Assembly (NCBI GenBank): GCA_965249615.1
Contig: CBDFMI010000004.1
Coordinates: 1 to 64,000 of the forward strand
Direction of reading: 5' to 3'
DNA length: 64,000 nucleotides
DNA from: G963555815 sp965249615 [NCBI: bacterium]
Lineage (GTDB): Bacteria > UBA8248 > JACPRG01
Shown: piece by piece, positions 53,031 through 62,988 of the stretch
Layout of the letters: each line of letters opens with the position of its first letter
Numbering within the stretch: position 1 is the stretch's first letter
The notes under the pieces: generated by a model
Database searches by the model: none
Told to the model about the DNA's origin: nothing
The model's input: the letters and a program-made list of their open reading frames with translations, nothing else
Program-made: the position numbers and the translations under genes

Positions 53031-54164
53031 ATGGTCCAAGGAAAGATCATGACAGCAAAGGAGGCCGTTCAAAAATTCATCAAACCCGGGACTTGTCTTT
53101 GCGTCGGCGGCTTCAGCTATACGCGAAGGCCGATGACACTCGTTCGGGAGGTCGTCCGCCAGGGGATCGGCGACCTCTTTGTGACGATGAACGGCGGGAC
53201 CGGGGCTGAGGAGATTTTGGCGGCCAACGACCTCATCCGGTGGATGGAGACGACTTACGTGGGCCTGGAGGGGATCCAACCGGTCGCCCACAGTATCCGC
53301 CGGCGGATCGAGGACGGCTCCATTGAGCTCATCGAAGACTACAGCAACTTCGGTTTTGCCCAGCGGACCGTCGCGGCAAGGTATGGATGGCCCTTTGCTC
53401 CCCTCGTAAGCGAGCTCGGCTCAGACCTCCTGGAGTACGACGTCTTCGGCAAGGCTGGCCTTCGCGGCAAAAATCCCGACGGGAGCTGGAAGCATCCCTC
53501 CATCCCACCCAAGAAGTTTCACGTCATCGATGACCCCTTCGAGGGGTTCGGCTACCGCCCCCACGCTTTTCGGGGGGGGGATAACGTGGCGAATCAGACG
53601 GCGAACCTGAAGGAGTCCCTTGGCTCGACGAAGTACACAGGGAAAAAGGGCATCAAGGTGGTCCTTGTTCCCCCCATCATGCCCGAGGTGACCATCATTC
53701 GGGCCCAGCGGGTGGGGGACGAAGGGACAGTGCGTCTGGAGGGCATCTGGGGGCCTGACAATGAGCAGGCCATCGCGGCGAAATACCTCATCGTCGAGTG
53801 CGAGCGGATCGTTCCCGAGCAGGAGCTCCGCATCCGGCCCGACCAGAACCACATTGGCGCCCACCTGGTGGACGCCATCGTGGAGCAGCCCTTCGGGGGC
53901 TACCCCTCGGCCGTCCCCAACTACTATGACTATGACTGGGATTTCTGGGTGAACTACGGCCGGACCAACAAGAAGTCGAAGGAAGCCGTCCGGGATTACT
54001 GGCGGAAGATGGTGGTCGAGACGGCGGACGACTGGGAGTTTCTCCTTGAGAAGGTGGGGACTGACTATCAGTGCAAGAGCGGGAAGAAAGGGTTCGAGCG
54101 CCTCTTTGAGCTTCGTGCCGACGCCAGGTACGGCTATAAGCCGGACCTGGAGCGGCCGATGTAA
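53031..54164 (+). CDS. CoA-transferase, alpha subunit (glutaconate/GctA-like)
   Basis: 377 residues. TCLCVGGFSYTRRPMTLVREVVRQG and the VLVPPIMPEVTIIRAQRVGDEG segment mark class I CoA-transferase alpha subunits, and the length is nearer GctA than acetoacetate transferase. There is a longer insert than usual (HPSIPPKKFHVIDDPFEGFG, about 157-176). It works with the beta subunit 18 bases downstream. The donor/acceptor acids are unknown, perhaps those activated by the adjacent ligase. Confidence 0.85.
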   Translation: MVQGKIMTAKEAVQKFIKPGTCLCVGGFSYTRRPMTLVREVVRQGIGDLFVTMNGGTGAEEILAANDLIRWMETTYVGLEGIQPVAHSIRRRIEDGSIELIEDYSNFGFAQRTVAARYGWPFAPLVSELGSDLLEYDVFGKAGLRGKNPDGSWKHPSIPPKKFHVIDDPFEGFGYRPHAFRGGDNVANQTANLKESLGSTKYTGKKGIKVVLVPPIMPEVTIIRAQRVGDEGTVRLEGIWGPDNEQAIAAKYLIVECERIVPEQELRIRPDQNHIGAHLVDAIVEQPFGGYPSAVPNYYDYDWDFWVNYGRTNKKSKEAVRDYWRKMVVETADDWEFLLEKVGTDYQCKSGKKGFERLFELRADARYGYKPDLERPM

Positions 54165-54182
54165 GGAAAAGGGAGCAGGCTG

Positions 54183-55109
54183 ATGGCGACGCATGTCAGC
54201 GACCAGGATTACCAGGCTTACTGCGAGGCGCGGGGCCTTCAGCCCGAGGCGGACTCCTACACGATGATGGAGCTCCTGGCGGTGGCGGTCGCCCGAGAGA
54301 TCTCCGACGGGGCTTTTATGTTCGCCGGGACAGGGCTTCCCCTTCTCAGCTCCATGCTGGCCCTTCACACGGTCGCCCCCCAGGCCACCCTCATCCTGGA
54401 GGCCGGGATCGTGGGGCCCACGGTGGAGCACCTGCCCATCTCTGTCTCGGACCCCCGGGGCTGCTACATGGGCAGCACCGTCACCAACATGGCCGACACC
54501 TTCGGGACAACGGCCCTTCGTGGCTTTTGTTCGCTTGGGATCCTGGGGGCTGCGGAGTGCGACCGCTATGGAAACCTAAACTCGACCGTCATCGGCCACT
54601 ACTGGCCCGGCGGGGTTTCTGAGGACGGAAAGGGCCCGAAGGTCCGTTTCGCCGGAAGCGGCGGGGCCAACAACATCGCCACCCTCGCCGACGAGACCAT
54701 CGTCATGATGGTCATGGAGAAGCGGCGTTTTCCGGAAAAGGTCCAATACATGACCAGCCTTGCCGGAAACCGGGGGCCAGGGGGTGAGACCAAGGCCGAT
54801 TACGGCATCGCCCGGGGGGGGAGTTGCGTCATGATCAGCGACCTCTGCATCATGCGAAACCACCCGCCGGAGGACAACGAGCTCAAGCTTGAGCGCATCT
54901 ACCCGGGAGTGAACCTCAAGGATGTTATTGAGAATGTCGGGTGGGAGCTCCACGCTGTCGAGGGCAAGAGGCTGACGGAGAAATCCCGCATCCCGGTCAT
55001 GGACCCCCCGACGTATGAGGAGCTTAAGATCCTTCGCTTCGTTGTGGACCCTGAGCGAATCTATCTCGGCAGGAAGAGCAAGCGAGAGCTCGAGAAAGAG
55101 GTCAAATAA
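54183..55109 (+). CDS. CoA-transferase, beta subunit (GctB-like)
   Basis: 308 residues. The catalytic Glu region is ILEAGIVGPTVEHLP, with GILGAAECDRYGNLNSTVIG and GSGGANNIATLADETIVMM, both class I beta-subunit features. ATG 54183 has AGGAAAAGGGAG upstream, and it directly follows the alpha subunit. The pair would transfer CoA between carboxylates in acyl-CoA or aromatic-acid catabolism. Confidence 0.86.
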   Translation: MATHVSDQDYQAYCEARGLQPEADSYTMMELLAVAVAREISDGAFMFAGTGLPLLSSMLALHTVAPQATLILEAGIVGPTVEHLPISVSDPRGCYMGSTVTNMADTFGTTALRGFCSLGILGAAECDRYGNLNSTVIGHYWPGGVSEDGKGPKVRFAGSGGANNIATLADETIVMMVMEKRRFPEKVQYMTSLAGNRGPGGETKADYGIARGGSCVMISDLCIMRNHPPEDNELKLERIYPGVNLKDVIENVGWELHAVEGKRLTEKSRIPVMDPPTYEELKILRFVVDPERIYLGRKSKRELEKEVK

Positions 55110-55179
55110 CCGTCCTTCCCATTATCGCTGAGAAGGCGACTGAGGGAGGGGCACTTCAATCGACGAGGGCGGACTCAAC

Positions 55180-55470
55180 ATGGTGACGAAGATCTGTCAG
55201 GTGGTAACGAAGGATTGGCTAGAGAATTTCCTCTCCGGGCCTTTGGAGGAATCCCTCAAGGAAAGGTATGAATCGCTCCAAAAACATCTTGTCGAGGGGA
55301 TAGACGGTCTCCCCGTTATCCGCTCGAACCTCCTCGACGCTCATCGGGCCAGGCTTTTTATCCAGCTGAACCTCCAGGGAGAGAAGATTGAGATGGATAT
55401 TCCCATGGAGCACTACAGCGCCCTCGAGATGGGAAGGGTGAACCTGGAGACGATGACCCTCCAGAAATAA
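55180..55470 (+). CDS. Small protein after the CoA-transferase genes, unknown
   Basis: 96 residues, soluble, with mixed helix and strand: WLENFLSGPLEESLKERYES, LFIQLNLQGEKIEMDIPME. Not recognised. Co-directional with the CoA-transferase genes 70 bp upstream; the ATG has GAGGGCGG before it. Beyond its TAA the same frame continues into a P-loop fragment (55510). Confidence 0.5.
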   Translation: MVTKICQVVTKDWLENFLSGPLEESLKERYESLQKHLVEGIDGLPVIRSNLLDAHRARLFIQLNLQGEKIEMDIPMEHYSALEMGRVNLETMTLQK

Positions 55471-55509
55471 CGCTTCCCCTTCAAACGGAATGTCTCTTTC
55501 TCCCCTCAG

Positions 55510-55565
55510 ACGCCGAACCTCCTCCTGACCGGGACCTCAGGTGTGGGGAAGAGCACGGTGATCCC
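55510..55565 (+). pseudogene. Fragment of a P-loop NTPase gene
   Basis: The frame encodes PNLLLTGTSGVGKSTV, a textbook start of a small P-loop NTPase (adenylate kinase/Fap7-like or THEP1-like proteins begin this way). The codon where ATG is expected is ACG (55510-55512), and after the Walker A sequence the frame loses similarity and runs into the opposing gene. It looks like a dead remnant. Confidence 0.45.
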
Positions 55566-55575
55566 TTCGTATCGG

Positions 55576-55968
55576 TTACTCCGCCTTCGTCACCGTGATC
55601 CTCGTCCCCTGTGGAACCCGGGACCATATCCGGGGTTCCCCCTCCAGGCGGCCCAGGGGGTTGACAGGGCTGGCCGCTTTGGGTTTTTCGTCCGTGCTGG
55701 CGGGGGTTGGACCGAAAAAGAGGCAAAGGGCACGGCCCGAAGGCCAGTAGGCAAGTTCTCCCACCTCGATCCCGTCTCGGGCATCAGGGGAGATCTGGGC
55801 TTGGACCGGGGTTTCAAAATAGACCTCCTCGCCCCACCGTTGGACGGAACCGGTGATGGGAAGGGCCTCCCAGAGGAGATGGGCAGTCGGGCTCGCATTG
55901 AGCTCGGCGAAGGATTTGACCTCTCCAGCTTGTATGAGGACCCGTAGGGTCTTCTTGTGCTTTTTCAT
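55576..55968 (-). CDS. Cyclophilin-like fold (DUF369) protein
   Basis: 130 residues, all-beta. SPTAHLLWEALPITGSVQRWGEEVYF and GELAYWPSGRALCLFFGPTP are hallmarks of the DUF369 cyclophilin-like family (TM1367 type). The cyclophilin catalytic Arg context is not evident, so prolyl-isomerase activity is not implied. It lies between the CoA-transferase operon and the divergent polyprenyl synthase. Confidence 0.72.
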   Translation of the reverse strand: MKKHKKTLRVLIQAGEVKSFAELNASPTAHLLWEALPITGSVQRWGEEVYFETPVQAQISPDARDGIEVGELAYWPSGRALCLFFGPTPASTDEKPKAASPVNPLGRLEGEPRIWSRVPQGTRITVTKAE

Positions 55969-56106
55969 GTTTCTCTCCCTCGCTCACGGCGAAAAGAGTT
56001 GACAAAAAGGGGGGGGCAAAGGCTAAATGGGGGCATCGTTCAGCCTGCCGAGGATCCTTATTTGAGCCAGATTTTACAGCGGCGGGGAGCACCTTTCCAG
56101 CGGCCG

Positions 56107-57084
56107 ATGCGCTTTGAAGATGTCGTGGAGGGTGTTCGCTCCGAGCTCGACGAAGTGGATAATGCCCTCCTGGCTAATCTGGAGTCGGACGTTCCCCTTA
56201 TTCCCGCGATTGGGAACTATCTGGCCCGGGGCGGCGGGAAGCGGGTTCGCCCGATTCTCGTCCTGCTCACCTCTCGGCTTTGCGGCTATGAGGGGGCCCG
56301 CTATATCACCCATTCCTGCGTTGTAGAGTTCATCCACACGGCAACCCTGTTGCACGACGATGTGGTGGACAGCTCTCAGGTTCGCCGCGGGGGACCCTCG
56401 GCCAACGCCCGATGGGGGAACGAGGCGAGCGTCCTGGTGGGGGACTACCTCTTCGCCAAGTCCCTGTGGCTTTTGGCCGCGGACAGCGATCCCAGGATCA
56501 TCCAGGCCGTCTCCAGCGCCACGGTCTACCTCTCTGAGGGCGAGGTCCTTCAACTCATCAACGAGTTCAACCTGGCTGCCAACGAGAAGAGCTATCTGGA
56601 TGTCATCTATCGAAAGACGGCTGCCCTCATCGCTTCTTGCTGCCAGATTGGGGCCATCCTGGGCAACGCGTCACCGGAGCGTGAGCAGGCCCTGACGGAG
56701 TTTGGGCGAAATGTGGGCTACGCCTTCCAGCTGGTAGACGACGTCCTGGACTATACGGCAAAGAGCGAGAGGATCGGCAAGCCCGTAGGGAATGACCTCA
56801 CGGAGGGCAATGTGACCCTCCCTCTCATCCACCTCTATCGTCTCGCAGGCGAGGGGGAAAAGCAGACTATCCGGGAGCTCTTCCTTGAGCCCAACGGGAA
56901 CCCCGACGGCCGCCTCCAGATCATCCTGGAGATGATGGAAAAGCACGGGGCCATTGAGTACACCATGAAACAAGCCCGGGACTATGCGGAGCGGGCCAAG
57001 GCCATCCTGAAGAAATTTGAGACCTCCCACCATCAACAGGCCCTCCTCTCCCTGGCCGATTACGTTGTGGAGCGAGAGCAGTAG
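56107..57084 (+). CDS. ispB: Polyprenyl diphosphate synthase (trans, all-E)
   Basis: 326 residues. GGKRVRPILVLL, the first Asp-rich motif LLHDDVVDSSQVRRG, the second QLVDDVLDYT and the GNDLTEGNVTLPLIHL region define an isoprenyl synthase; the length and residues around the first motif favour a long-chain (octaprenyl/heptaprenyl quinone) product. ATG 56107 fits the family; TTG 56062, with a GAGGA upstream, would add 15 residues and is a real alternative. Confidence 0.9.
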   Translation: MRFEDVVEGVRSELDEVDNALLANLESDVPLIPAIGNYLARGGGKRVRPILVLLTSRLCGYEGARYITHSCVVEFIHTATLLHDDVVDSSQVRRGGPSANARWGNEASVLVGDYLFAKSLWLLAADSDPRIIQAVSSATVYLSEGEVLQLINEFNLAANEKSYLDVIYRKTAALIASCCQIGAILGNASPEREQALTEFGRNVGYAFQLVDDVLDYTAKSERIGKPVGNDLTEGNVTLPLIHLYRLAGEGEKQTIRELFLEPNGNPDGRLQIILEMMEKHGAIEYTMKQARDYAERAKAILKKFETSHHQQALLSLADYVVEREQ

Positions 57085-57137
57085 CACCTCATCCCCTGGT
57101 CGAATTAGCCCGGCAAGCCATCCGCCATTACCTGGAG

Positions 57138-57608
57138 GTGGGGAAGATCCTTGAGATCCCAGACCCCCTTCCTCCGGGGTTCGACCGGCAGGCGGGCGTC
57201 TTTGTGTGCCTCCACCGCGAGAAGAAACTCCGGGGTTGTGTGGGGACGCCGGTACCCCTGTCTCCTTCGGTGGCCAAGGAGACGATTCGAAACAGCGTCG
57301 GCGCGGCCACCAAGGACCCGCGCTTTTCCCCCCTCAGCCTGGAGGAGTTGGAAGGGCTTTGCATCTCGGTAGATGTCCTCTCGCCCCTGGAGCCCACCCC
57401 TTCCGAGGCCCATTGGGACGTGAGACGCTACGGTGTGCTGGTGGACCAGGAGTCACGCCGAGGGATTCTCCTGCCGGGCGTAGAAGGGGTGGCGACGGCC
57501 CAGGAGCAGGTCGAGATAGCCTGCCGCAAGGCGGGGATAGATCCCAAGTCATCGTTCCGTGTTCAGCTTTTTCAGGTGGAGCGTTTTGGGGAAGAAGAGG
57601 GGAGCTAG
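57138..57608 (+). CDS. AMMECR1-domain protein
   Basis: 156 residues. The conserved LRGCVGT motif, PRFSPLSLEEL and ISVDVLSPLEP, and ATAQEQVEIACRKAG are those of AMMECR1/AmrA. It may partner with Memo and a radical SAM protein in some genomes, but neither is adjacent. The natural N-terminus (HPLVELARQAIRHYLEVGK) lies upstream of GTG 57138 in the same frame and overlaps ispB, yet has no ATG, GTG or TTG; a CTG near 57097 may be the true start. Confidence 0.82.
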   Translation: MGKILEIPDPLPPGFDRQAGVFVCLHREKKLRGCVGTPVPLSPSVAKETIRNSVGAATKDPRFSPLSLEELEGLCISVDVLSPLEPTPSEAHWDVRRYGVLVDQESRRGILLPGVEGVATAQEQVEIACRKAGIDPKSSFRVQLFQVERFGEEEGS

Positions 57609-57872
57609 ATGGGCACCAGGGCCATCGGGTCTCTTATTCTCTTTATGGTGGGCTGGGGCCTGGCAGGGGCGATCCTCGGCAAGGTTTTTGGGGCCTTGCT
57701 GGGGGGAACGGTGTTCGGGCCGTTAATCACCTGGGGGTTCACGATAGAGATCGATCCCCCGATTTACCTTTTGGTTACGACCCTTCCCTATGGTTTCAGC
57801 TTCAGGCTGACGCTTCTCACTATGTTGGGGATCGTCGCCGGGATTACGATGTTTGCGACGCGAAGGCTCTGA
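57609..57872 (+). CDS. DUF4321 membrane protein, copy 1
   Basis: 87 residues, two hydrophobic helices with glycine zippers (GLAGAILGKVFGALLGG) around a hydrophilic turn, and the terminal LTLLTMLGIVAGIT. It directly follows the AMMECR1 stop. Small DUF4321 proteins are often found beside maf. Confidence 0.75.
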   Translation: MGTRAIGSLILFMVGWGLAGAILGKVFGALLGGTVFGPLITWGFTIEIDPPIYLLVTTLPYGFSFRLTLLTMLGIVAGITMFATRRL

Positions 57873-57919
57873 GTTCAGCTCTTTCATGTGGGACGTCGTG
57901 GAGAATCGAGGGAGGCTAG

Positions 57920-58183
57920 ATGGCCGGAAAGGGAGTAGGGGCTCTTCTTCTCTTTATGGTAGTCGGCGGTCTGGTGGGGACGATCCTCGGTGAGATCCTG
58001 GGGAGCATCATAGGCAGTTCGGGTATTGGGCTCCTCTTCAGCCGAGGAGTCGAATTCGGCCTCAATGAGCCGATGAGGGTTGATCTTCGAATCCTGACCT
58101 TCACCTTCGGCCTAAGCTTCAAGCTGACGCTTCTGAGCGTGCTGGGGCTCCTCTTCGGGGTCTATCTCTCGCGAAAGTTCTGA
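57920..58183 (+). CDS. DUF4321 membrane protein, copy 2
   Basis: 87 residues, a paralogue of the preceding gene: the order of hydrophobic helices, the conserved GxxxGxILGxxxG pattern and the C-terminal FxLTLLxxLGxxxG are shared, but sequence identity is modest, so the duplication is old. The middle loop (RGVEFGLNEPMRVDLR) differs. Immediately upstream of maf, with the start of maf four bases after its stop. Confidence 0.75.
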   Translation: MAGKGVGALLLFMVVGGLVGTILGEILGSIIGSSGIGLLFSRGVEFGLNEPMRVDLRILTFTFGLSFKLTLLSVLGLLFGVYLSRKF

Positions 58184-58187
58184 TGGG

Positions 58188-58826
58188 ATGACCCCCACGA
58201 GGCAGCATCAGACAATCGGGTCTCCAACACGGCGCAGCTCCCGCAAACAACGCTCAGGGCTCCCACCCATCATCCTTGCATCCGCTTCGGCGAGGCGCCG
58301 GGCCCTGCTCCGGCAGATCGGCCTCCCCTTCAAGGCCGTCCCAGCTCGGATCGAGGAGGTCTATCGGGGTGAGCCCCCTGAAACCTTTGCCCGAAAGATG
58401 TCAGCCCTAAAGGCGGCGAAGGTCTCCTCGAGACACAAGGGGTCCGTCGTCATCGGGGCTGACACCATCGTGGTCCTCGGACGTCGGGTGCTGGGAAAAC
58501 CCAAGGACCCCGCCTCGGCCGTGGCCATGGCGGAGGCGCTGAGCGGGCGGGTCCACCGGGTCGTCACCGGAGTGACGGTACGCAAGGACGCAAAGGAGTT
58601 CACGGGAGCCGAGACGACCCGAGTCAAGTTTCGCCCCCTTCAGTCTGAGGTGATCTCCCGTTATGTCGAGAGCGGAGAACCCATGGACAAGGCGGGGGCC
58701 TACGGGATCCAGGGGAGGGGAATCCTCCTCGTTGAACGGATTGAAGGGTGCTACACCAACGTGGTCGGTCTTCCCCTCGGGCTCCTTTCGGAGCTCCTTG
58801 AGCGCCTGGGTATCCGCCTCCTATGA
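58188..58826 (+). CDS. maf: Maf-family nucleoside triphosphate pyrophosphatase
   Basis: 212 residues. ILASASARRRALLRQIGLPF, the active-site VIGADTIVVLG, GKPKDPASA, GVTV and KAGAYGIQGRG are classical Maf motifs. Maf removes modified pyrimidine or purine triphosphates and affects septum formation. It carries an extra N-terminal Arg/Ser-rich stretch (about 20 residues before LPPIILAS), so a later start is also possible. Confidence 0.92.
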   Translation: MTPTRQHQTIGSPTRRSSRKQRSGLPPIILASASARRRALLRQIGLPFKAVPARIEEVYRGEPPETFARKMSALKAAKVSSRHKGSVVIGADTIVVLGRRVLGKPKDPASAVAMAEALSGRVHRVVTGVTVRKDAKEFTGAETTRVKFRPLQSEVISRYVESGEPMDKAGAYGIQGRGILLVERIEGCYTNVVGLPLGLLSELLERLGIRLL

Positions 58827-59998
58827 GATCTCAGACCGCCCTTCTCATCGTCGATATGCAACGGGACCTGGCGGCCCCCGGCGGGGTCCGTTATCACCCG
58901 AGGGCCGCGGCGGTCATTCCGGCCGTCGTTCGCCTTCGCATGGAGGCCCGCCGCCGCCGCTGGCCCGTCGTCTATGGACGACTGGTCCATGGGCGAATGT
59001 TTTTCCCCCCAAAGGGCAGAAAACCCTGGTGCCTGCGAGGAAAGCCCGGAGTTGAGATGGTCCCGGAGCTCAAACCCGCCCGCTCTGAGCTCGTGGTGCG
59101 AAAGAGGACGTATAACGCCTTTTTCGGCACCGAGCTGGATCAACTCCTGAGGGAGCTCGGGGTCAGGCGTTTTGTGCTGGCCGGCCTCCATTCCCACACC
59201 TCGGTCCTCATGACGGCCGGTGACGGGGCGCTCCTTGGCTACGAGATCGTGCTCCCGGTCGACGCCGTCGCCGCCCCCACTGAGTTCGACCATCAGGCCG
59301 CCCTCCGAGAGATTTCCTTCCTCTACCGGGGAACCCTGACCACGACCAGGGATCTTCTGTCGTCGGCAAGGGGGAAACCCATGGCGTCGGTCTCTCCCAA
59401 CCTGGACGTGAGGTTGCCCCGTCCCGCAGCCCGACGCCGGGTCCGCCTCGCAGCGGCCAAAACGGCGCTCATCGTGGTGGACATGCAGAACGATTTCAGC
59501 CGGAGGGGCGGGGCCCTGTTTGTGCCCGGCACGCGCCAGACCCTTTTGCCCATCCAGCGCCTCCTCAAGAAGGCGCGGAAGAAGGGGGTGATGACCGTCT
59601 TCACCCAGTGCTGGCATCAGGCTGACGACCCGGAGTTTCAGATCCTGGGCCCACACGCCCGGGCGGGGACCCCCGGGGCCGAGATTCTCCGCGCCCTTTC
59701 CCCCCGGCCCCAAGATATTTCGATCAAGAAGCTCACCTATGACGCCTTTCACGGCACGAGCCTGGACCTCCTTCTCCGCCGTCAGGGGGTCCAGAACGTC
59801 CTCATTGTGGGGACGGTCTCCAACATCTGCGTCCTCCACACAGCGGGCAAGGCGAGCCTCTATGGCTACCGGGTCGTGGTGGCCGAAGACGGAGTTTCCT
59901 CCCTGACCCCCTTCGACCAAGCTTTTGCCCTTCGCCAGGTGACTGAGGTCTACAGGGGGACCGTGACCCGGGCGGCCCAGGTGTCCTTTGAGGGGTGA
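58823..59998 (+). CDS. Two-domain isochorismatase-like protein, first domain inactive
   Basis: 391 residues made of two tandem isochorismatase/nicotinamidase domains offset by exactly 209 residues. The second domain has a full triad: Asp220 (VVDMQNDF), Lys303 (KKLTYDAFHGT) and Cys336 (TVSNICVLHTA). The first has Asp11 (VDMQRDL) and Lys94 (RKRTYNAF), but Ser127 replaces the nucleophilic Cys (HSHTSVLMTA). It therefore looks like an active/inactive pair in one chain. Its start overlaps the maf stop (ATGA). Hydrolase substrate unknown. Confidence 0.88.
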   Translation: MRSQTALLIVDMQRDLAAPGGVRYHPRAAAVIPAVVRLRMEARRRRWPVVYGRLVHGRMFFPPKGRKPWCLRGKPGVEMVPELKPARSELVVRKRTYNAFFGTELDQLLRELGVRRFVLAGLHSHTSVLMTAGDGALLGYEIVLPVDAVAAPTEFDHQAALREISFLYRGTLTTTRDLLSSARGKPMASVSPNLDVRLPRPAARRRVRLAAAKTALIVVDMQNDFSRRGGALFVPGTRQTLLPIQRLLKKARKKGVMTVFTQCWHQADDPEFQILGPHARAGTPGAEILRALSPRPQDISIKKLTYDAFHGTSLDLLLRRQGVQNVLIVGTVSNICVLHTAGKASLYGYRVVVAEDGVSSLTPFDQAFALRQVTEVYRGTVTRAAQVSFEG

Positions 59999-60025
59999 GG
60001 GGGCGGAGCGACTGAATCCCTTTGA

Positions 60026-60748
60026 TCAGGGCTGTTGGCCGGTGGGTGCCAGGAGAATCTCGCGGACACAGACATTCTGCGGCTGGTTGTAGGCGTAGAG
60101 AATTGCGCCGGCGATGTCCTCGGCCGACAACACGCCGCCGATGCCCTTTTTCCAATCTTCGTAGCCTTGCTTGATCTCGTTCGAGGTGGTGTGGCTCAGA
60201 AGCTCGGTTTCCGCTGCGCCGGGGGCGATGATCACGAACCGGACGTTATGCTGGGCGACCTCTTCGCGGATGTTCTCTGTGATGGCGTGCACCGCGAATT
60301 TGGTGCCGCAATAGGCCGCATGGTTCGCCAAAGTCTTTCTGCCGGCGACTGAGCTGATGTTGATAATCGTCCCGTCCTTCCGCTCGATCATGCCTTTTAA
60401 GACGGCGTGGATGCCGTTGAGAATTCCCTGGACGTTGACGTCCAGCATCTTCTGCCATTCGGCTGGCTTCTGGGTGCTGACCTGCCCCAGCAGCATGACG
60501 CCCGCGTTGTTCACGAGGCAGCCGACGGGCCCGTAGGTCTCCTCGGCTTTCTTGACCGCCTCTTTGAGGTCTTCAAGGTCCGTCACGTCGACCTTCGCAC
60601 AAATCGCCTTTGGCAGATTCAGCGCTTCGAGACGCTCCACCCGACGCGCCAACAGCAGAATGGGATGGCCCTGTTCAGAGAATTTCTGCGCGGTCGCAGC
60701 CCCAATGCCGGAGCTCGCGCCTGTGATGGCAACTAGCGGTTTCGCCAC
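60026..60748 (-). CDS. Short-chain dehydrogenase/reductase
   Basis: 240 residues of the classical SDR type. NADP motif TGASSGIGAATA with Arg residues (LLARRVERL), VNNAGVML, ISSVAGRK and the catalytic AAYCGTK are present. It resembles clavaldehyde/serine 3-dehydrogenase-type SDRs, whose substrate varies. GTG 60748 is chosen by its AGGGGAGA; the open frame extends upstream over metY without homology. Only 13 bases downstream of metY, so probably co-transcribed. Confidence 0.9.
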   Translation of the reverse strand: MAKPLVAITGASSGIGAATAQKFSEQGHPILLLARRVERLEALNLPKAICAKVDVTDLEDLKEAVKKAEETYGPVGCLVNNAGVMLLGQVSTQKPAEWQKMLDVNVQGILNGIHAVLKGMIERKDGTIINISSVAGRKTLANHAAYCGTKFAVHAITENIREEVAQHNVRFVIIAPGAAETELLSHTTSNEIKQGYEDWKKGIGGVLSAEDIAGAILYAYNQPQNVCVREILLAPTGQQP

Positions 60749-60761
60749 TTTTGTCTCCCCT

Positions 60762-62707
<1,946 letters not shown>

Positions 62708-62809
62708 ATCGCCCTCGGAAGATTAGGGGTTCTTTTTCCGCTATCTTAACCTATCTTATCTTTCAGATAGAAGAGAAAGAGGGGCCATCCTTCAGCGGGG
62801 GCTGGCGCC

Positions 62810-62838
62810 TTGACAAAGCCCCTGGGGGGAGGATAAAA
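62810..62838 (+). promoter_or_regulatory. Promoter of tRNA-Arg and tadA
   Basis: TTGACA (62810-62815) with ATAAAA (62833-62838) after 17 bp. The -35 box is perfect; the -10 box is modest. Transcription would start about 45 bp before tRNA-Arg and run into tadA. Confidence 0.55.
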
Positions 62839-62890
62839 AAAGGTCATCTCAACCATCCTACTGCAATTCCTGGATAAGGCTCTACGTGTT

Positions 62891-62968
62891 GCGCCCTTAG
62901 CTCAGCTTGGATAGAGCGACGGACTACGGATCCGTAGGTCAGAGGTTCGAATCCTCTAGGGCGCGCCA
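62891..62968 (+). tRNA. tRNA-Arg (anticodon ACG)
   Basis: Cloverleaf with acceptor GCGCCCT/AGGGCGC, D arm GCTC...GAGC, anticodon stem ACGGA/TCCGT with loop CTACGGA (anticodon ACG), T arm AGAGG-TTCGAAT-CCTCT, and encoded CCA at 62966-62968. Bacterial tRNA-Arg(ACG) is the substrate whose A34 is deaminated to inosine by TadA; that enzyme is encoded immediately downstream. Confidence 0.96.
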
Positions 62969-62988
62969 TGAAAATCGGGGGTTCGTCG

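Noticed and set aside
51978-53291. 437-codon minus-strand ORF over paaK and the CoA-transferase start
   Set aside because: It spans two real genes in antisense and shows no domain.
58751-59920. 389-codon minus-strand ORF over the double isochorismatase gene
   Set aside because: Shadow frame of a duplicated gene; both halves mirror the sense repeats.
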